From DAIRET01 sp036795455 (GTDB lineage Bacteria; Bacteroidota; Ignavibacteria; Ignavibacteriales; Ignavibacteriaceae), in NCBI GenBank assembly GCA_036795455.1, contig DAIRET010000016.1:1-27653 (forward strand): 27,653 bases of DNA, written 5' to 3'. The position numbers and the translations under genes are program-made. This document shows, piece after piece, positions 26,282 to 27,653 of the stretch; position 1 is the stretch's first letter, and each line of letters begins with the position of its first letter. Below the pieces are notes generated by a model, which saw nothing but the letters and a program-made list of their open reading frames with translations, was not told the origin of the DNA and ran no database searches.

Positions 26282-26384
26282 AGCTACTCCTGCTAAAATG
26301 AATTTCAATCTATTTCGTACACGATAAAACATACAATGTAAGCAGCAACGAAATGGATTTTAATTAATTGTTTATTATATTAGC

Positions 26385-26475
26385 AGTGTAAACAAATACA
26401 CCTTCAGTTAGCCAGACTGTTGAATTGTTGTTCTTGTTTACACTTCCCATTCCGGTGCCGCAAACGCCGGAATGG
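26385..26475. repeat. Two adjacent inverted repeats between the lipoprotein and T9SS genes
   Basis: AGTGTAAACAA (26385-26395) and its exact complement TTGTTTACACT (26434-26444) are separated by 38 bases. Immediately beside lies a second perfect 9-bp palindromic pair, CCATTCCGG (26447-26455) and CCGGAATGG (26467-26475). On the minus strand they lie between the lipoprotein stop and the 1299-residue gene. No T run follows, so they are not clear Rho-independent terminators. Confidence 0.6.
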
Positions 26476-26510
26476 ATTATTTTTAATTTGTTTGGCTCAC
26501 CCTCCATTGA

Positions 26511-27605
26511 TTAATTAATTTTGTATTTATATGCACCACAACCACCCCAAGCCGCATATCCTGGCGCGCCAGAGGCAGCAATAAGTGTATTGTTAATATT
26601 CTCTAAAAAAACAATCGGATAAAAAACCATACCATTTGACCAATCATAAGTTCTTAGACCCTCCGCCATATCAATCCAACCATGACCCTTTTTCCATTCC
26701 AGCACACCATAAATATCTGTCGAAACAAACATACGATCGCCAAGATAAGAAATTTCAGTTGGTTCAACATAAAGCGCGGTTGCATCAAGTCGTGTTGTCG
26801 GAATTGAATCAGTATAGTTCCTCCAGACATTTGATTCATCTAAATACTTTATTATACCGGGATAACGAAAACCTGCGAATAGAGTATCATTTTTTATCTC
26901 CATTGAGTTAGATGGTGGGTTTAATAAAACTTGTTGGGTTAAGCCATCGCTCAAAACACTAAAACCCTCTAATGTAAAAACAAAGAAACCTCCGCTGTGA
27001 TATCTTCCCCTTGCATAACACCACATATCGTTTACATTTTTTTTAATCATTTTAGCGAATGGTGTGTACATGTATAACGAAGCTAAGTTTTCAATATCCC
27101 CGCTGGAATGAATTTTATACACGCCCGCTGTTGGAAAATAATTCTCAAATGCAAATAACGTGTTTCCGAAAAATATCATCTCAGAAACGGCCTGAACATC
27201 AGTGTTTAACGGATAAGGTTGACAAACATTTTCCCATTTGTTTAATGGTATAATATATCTGAATAAACTATCCCCCAAACAAAATAAAGAATCGCCATTT
27301 AATGCAAGAGGTCCCACAGCTTTGCTAAAAGTTCTTAGCATTGTCCAGTTCTCACCATCTGATGTTTTCCAAATCGCACCCCGGTACTCTCTTCCAGTTG
27401 CTAAACCGGTGAGGTAAATAGTATTATCGTGTTTTAGAATATAGCGAACATCTATTTCGGCTAACTCTGGAATTACCTCCCAGATTTCCTTCTTATCTTC
27501 CGTTGGTAGCGGTTCAGTAGGTTTGTCACAGCTTTGTATCAGCAGTGTTGCTGTCATTAATAATATTGTTGTTATCATTTTTTTATATATAGTTTTAGTT
27601 GTCAT
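26511..27605 (-). CDS. Predicted lipoprotein with beta-propeller-like repeats
   Basis: A 364-residue exported lipoprotein: hydrophobic segment and lipobox LLIQSC (Cys26), then a short Pro/Glu linker (DKPTEPLPTEDKKE). The rest is a series of beta-rich repeats with motifs such as DNTIYLTGLATGREYRGAIWKTSDGENWTML, where KTSDGENW is an Asp-box-like turn, and ...GDSLFCLGDSLFRY, GNTLFAFENYF, NDTLFAGFRYPGI and GDRMFVSTDIYGVLEW. This indicates a propeller of the WD40/BNR/two-component regulator type, exposed on the cell envelope. I recognise no catalytic site. It lies 229 nt upstream of the 1299-residue T9SS protein on the same strand, with paired inverted repeats between them, so joint function is possible but not shown. 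The start ATG at 27605 has only a weak GAGA upstream. Confidence 0.85.
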   Translation of the reverse strand: MTTKTIYKKMITTILLMTATLLIQSCDKPTEPLPTEDKKEIWEVIPELAEIDVRYILKHDNTIYLTGLATGREYRGAIWKTSDGENWTMLRTFSKAVGPLALNGDSLFCLGDSLFRYIIPLNKWENVCQPYPLNTDVQAVSEMIFFGNTLFAFENYFPTAGVYKIHSSGDIENLASLYMYTPFAKMIKKNVNDMWCYARGRYHSGGFFVFTLEGFSVLSDGLTQQVLLNPPSNSMEIKNDTLFAGFRYPGIIKYLDESNVWRNYTDSIPTTRLDATALYVEPTEISYLGDRMFVSTDIYGVLEWKKGHGWIDMAEGLRTYDWSNGMVFYPIVFLENINNTLIAASGAPGYAAWGGCGAYKYKIN

Positions 27606-27623
27606 TGGTAAATCTCATAAATA

Positions 27624-27644
27624 GTGAAACGTCAAATGTGAAAC
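27624..27644 (+). repeat. Tandem heptamer array upstream of the lipoprotein gene
   Basis: Three consecutive 7-base units: GTGAAAC, GTCAAAT, GTGAAAC (pattern GTSAAAY). It ends 9 nt before the right edge, so the array could extend further. The same unit type occurs in the coding sequence at 17814-17848. Confidence 0.6.
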
Positions 27645-27653
27645 CCAAGTAGC

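Noticed and set aside
26282..26332. Upstream extension of the 1299-residue protein starting at 26332
   Set aside because: It places 17 residues before a textbook signal peptide, and AGGAG directly precedes the ATG at 26281.

Overview
The window is AT-rich bacterial DNA, most likely from a member of the Ignavibacteria or a close relative in the Bacteroidota/Chlorobi (FCB) group. The main evidence is two large secreted proteins that end in a type A type IX secretion (T9SS) sorting domain with the QNYPNPFNP...VYD.LG.E.ATLVN...SG.Y.Y.L...KM.L.K pattern typical of that lineage. A Bacteroidota-style promoter (TTTG, 19 bases, TATATTTG) upstream of rpsT and many secreted beta-propeller proteins fit this. 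Gene density is high and no gene-free stretch exceeds 300 bases.

Left part (1-7952). A minus-strand pair, a small lipoprotein followed by a Asp-box beta-propeller protein that runs off the left edge, is divergent from a plus-strand run: glnE (glutamine synthetase adenylyltransferase/deadenylase), a DUF2723/TMEM260-like membrane glycosyltransferase starting 2 nt after it, and a GlmU-like sugar nucleotidyltransferase with a left-handed beta-helix tail. A strong bidirectional hairpin terminator closes this run against rpsT.

Middle (7964-17423). On the minus strand lie rpsT, a secreted M3 (Dcp-type) metallopeptidase, and then a probable five-gene operon read right to left: PfkB-family kinase, RfbD-like sugar-nucleotide reductase (broken by a one-base frameshift), secreted GH13 alpha-amylase-type enzyme, HAD-IIA phosphatase, and penicillin-binding protein 1C. 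The genes overlap or are 18-35 nt apart, suggesting joint expression; the shared theme is sugar and cell-envelope metabolism.

Right part (17455-27653). A 143-bp element with terminal inverted repeats resembling a MITE separates the operon from a ten-repeat FG-GAP T9SS cargo protein. Then come a YkoF/MTH1187-type thiamine-binding protein, a divergent sphingomyelin-synthase-like PAP2 membrane protein, a GHL10 (DUF187) glycosyl hydrolase, a 1299-residue T9SS cargo protein and a propeller-type lipoprotein. Heptamer arrays (GTSAAAY units) occur both inside the FG-GAP protein's sorting domain and at the right edge.

No rRNA, tRNA, CRISPR array, complete insertion sequence or phage gene was recognised. 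I did not find a clearly new multi-gene system. The best leads are the frameshifted RfbD, the degenerate second GlnE domain, the MITE-like element, the heptamer arrays that have entered a coding sequence, and the unassigned N-terminal half of the 1299-residue secreted protein.
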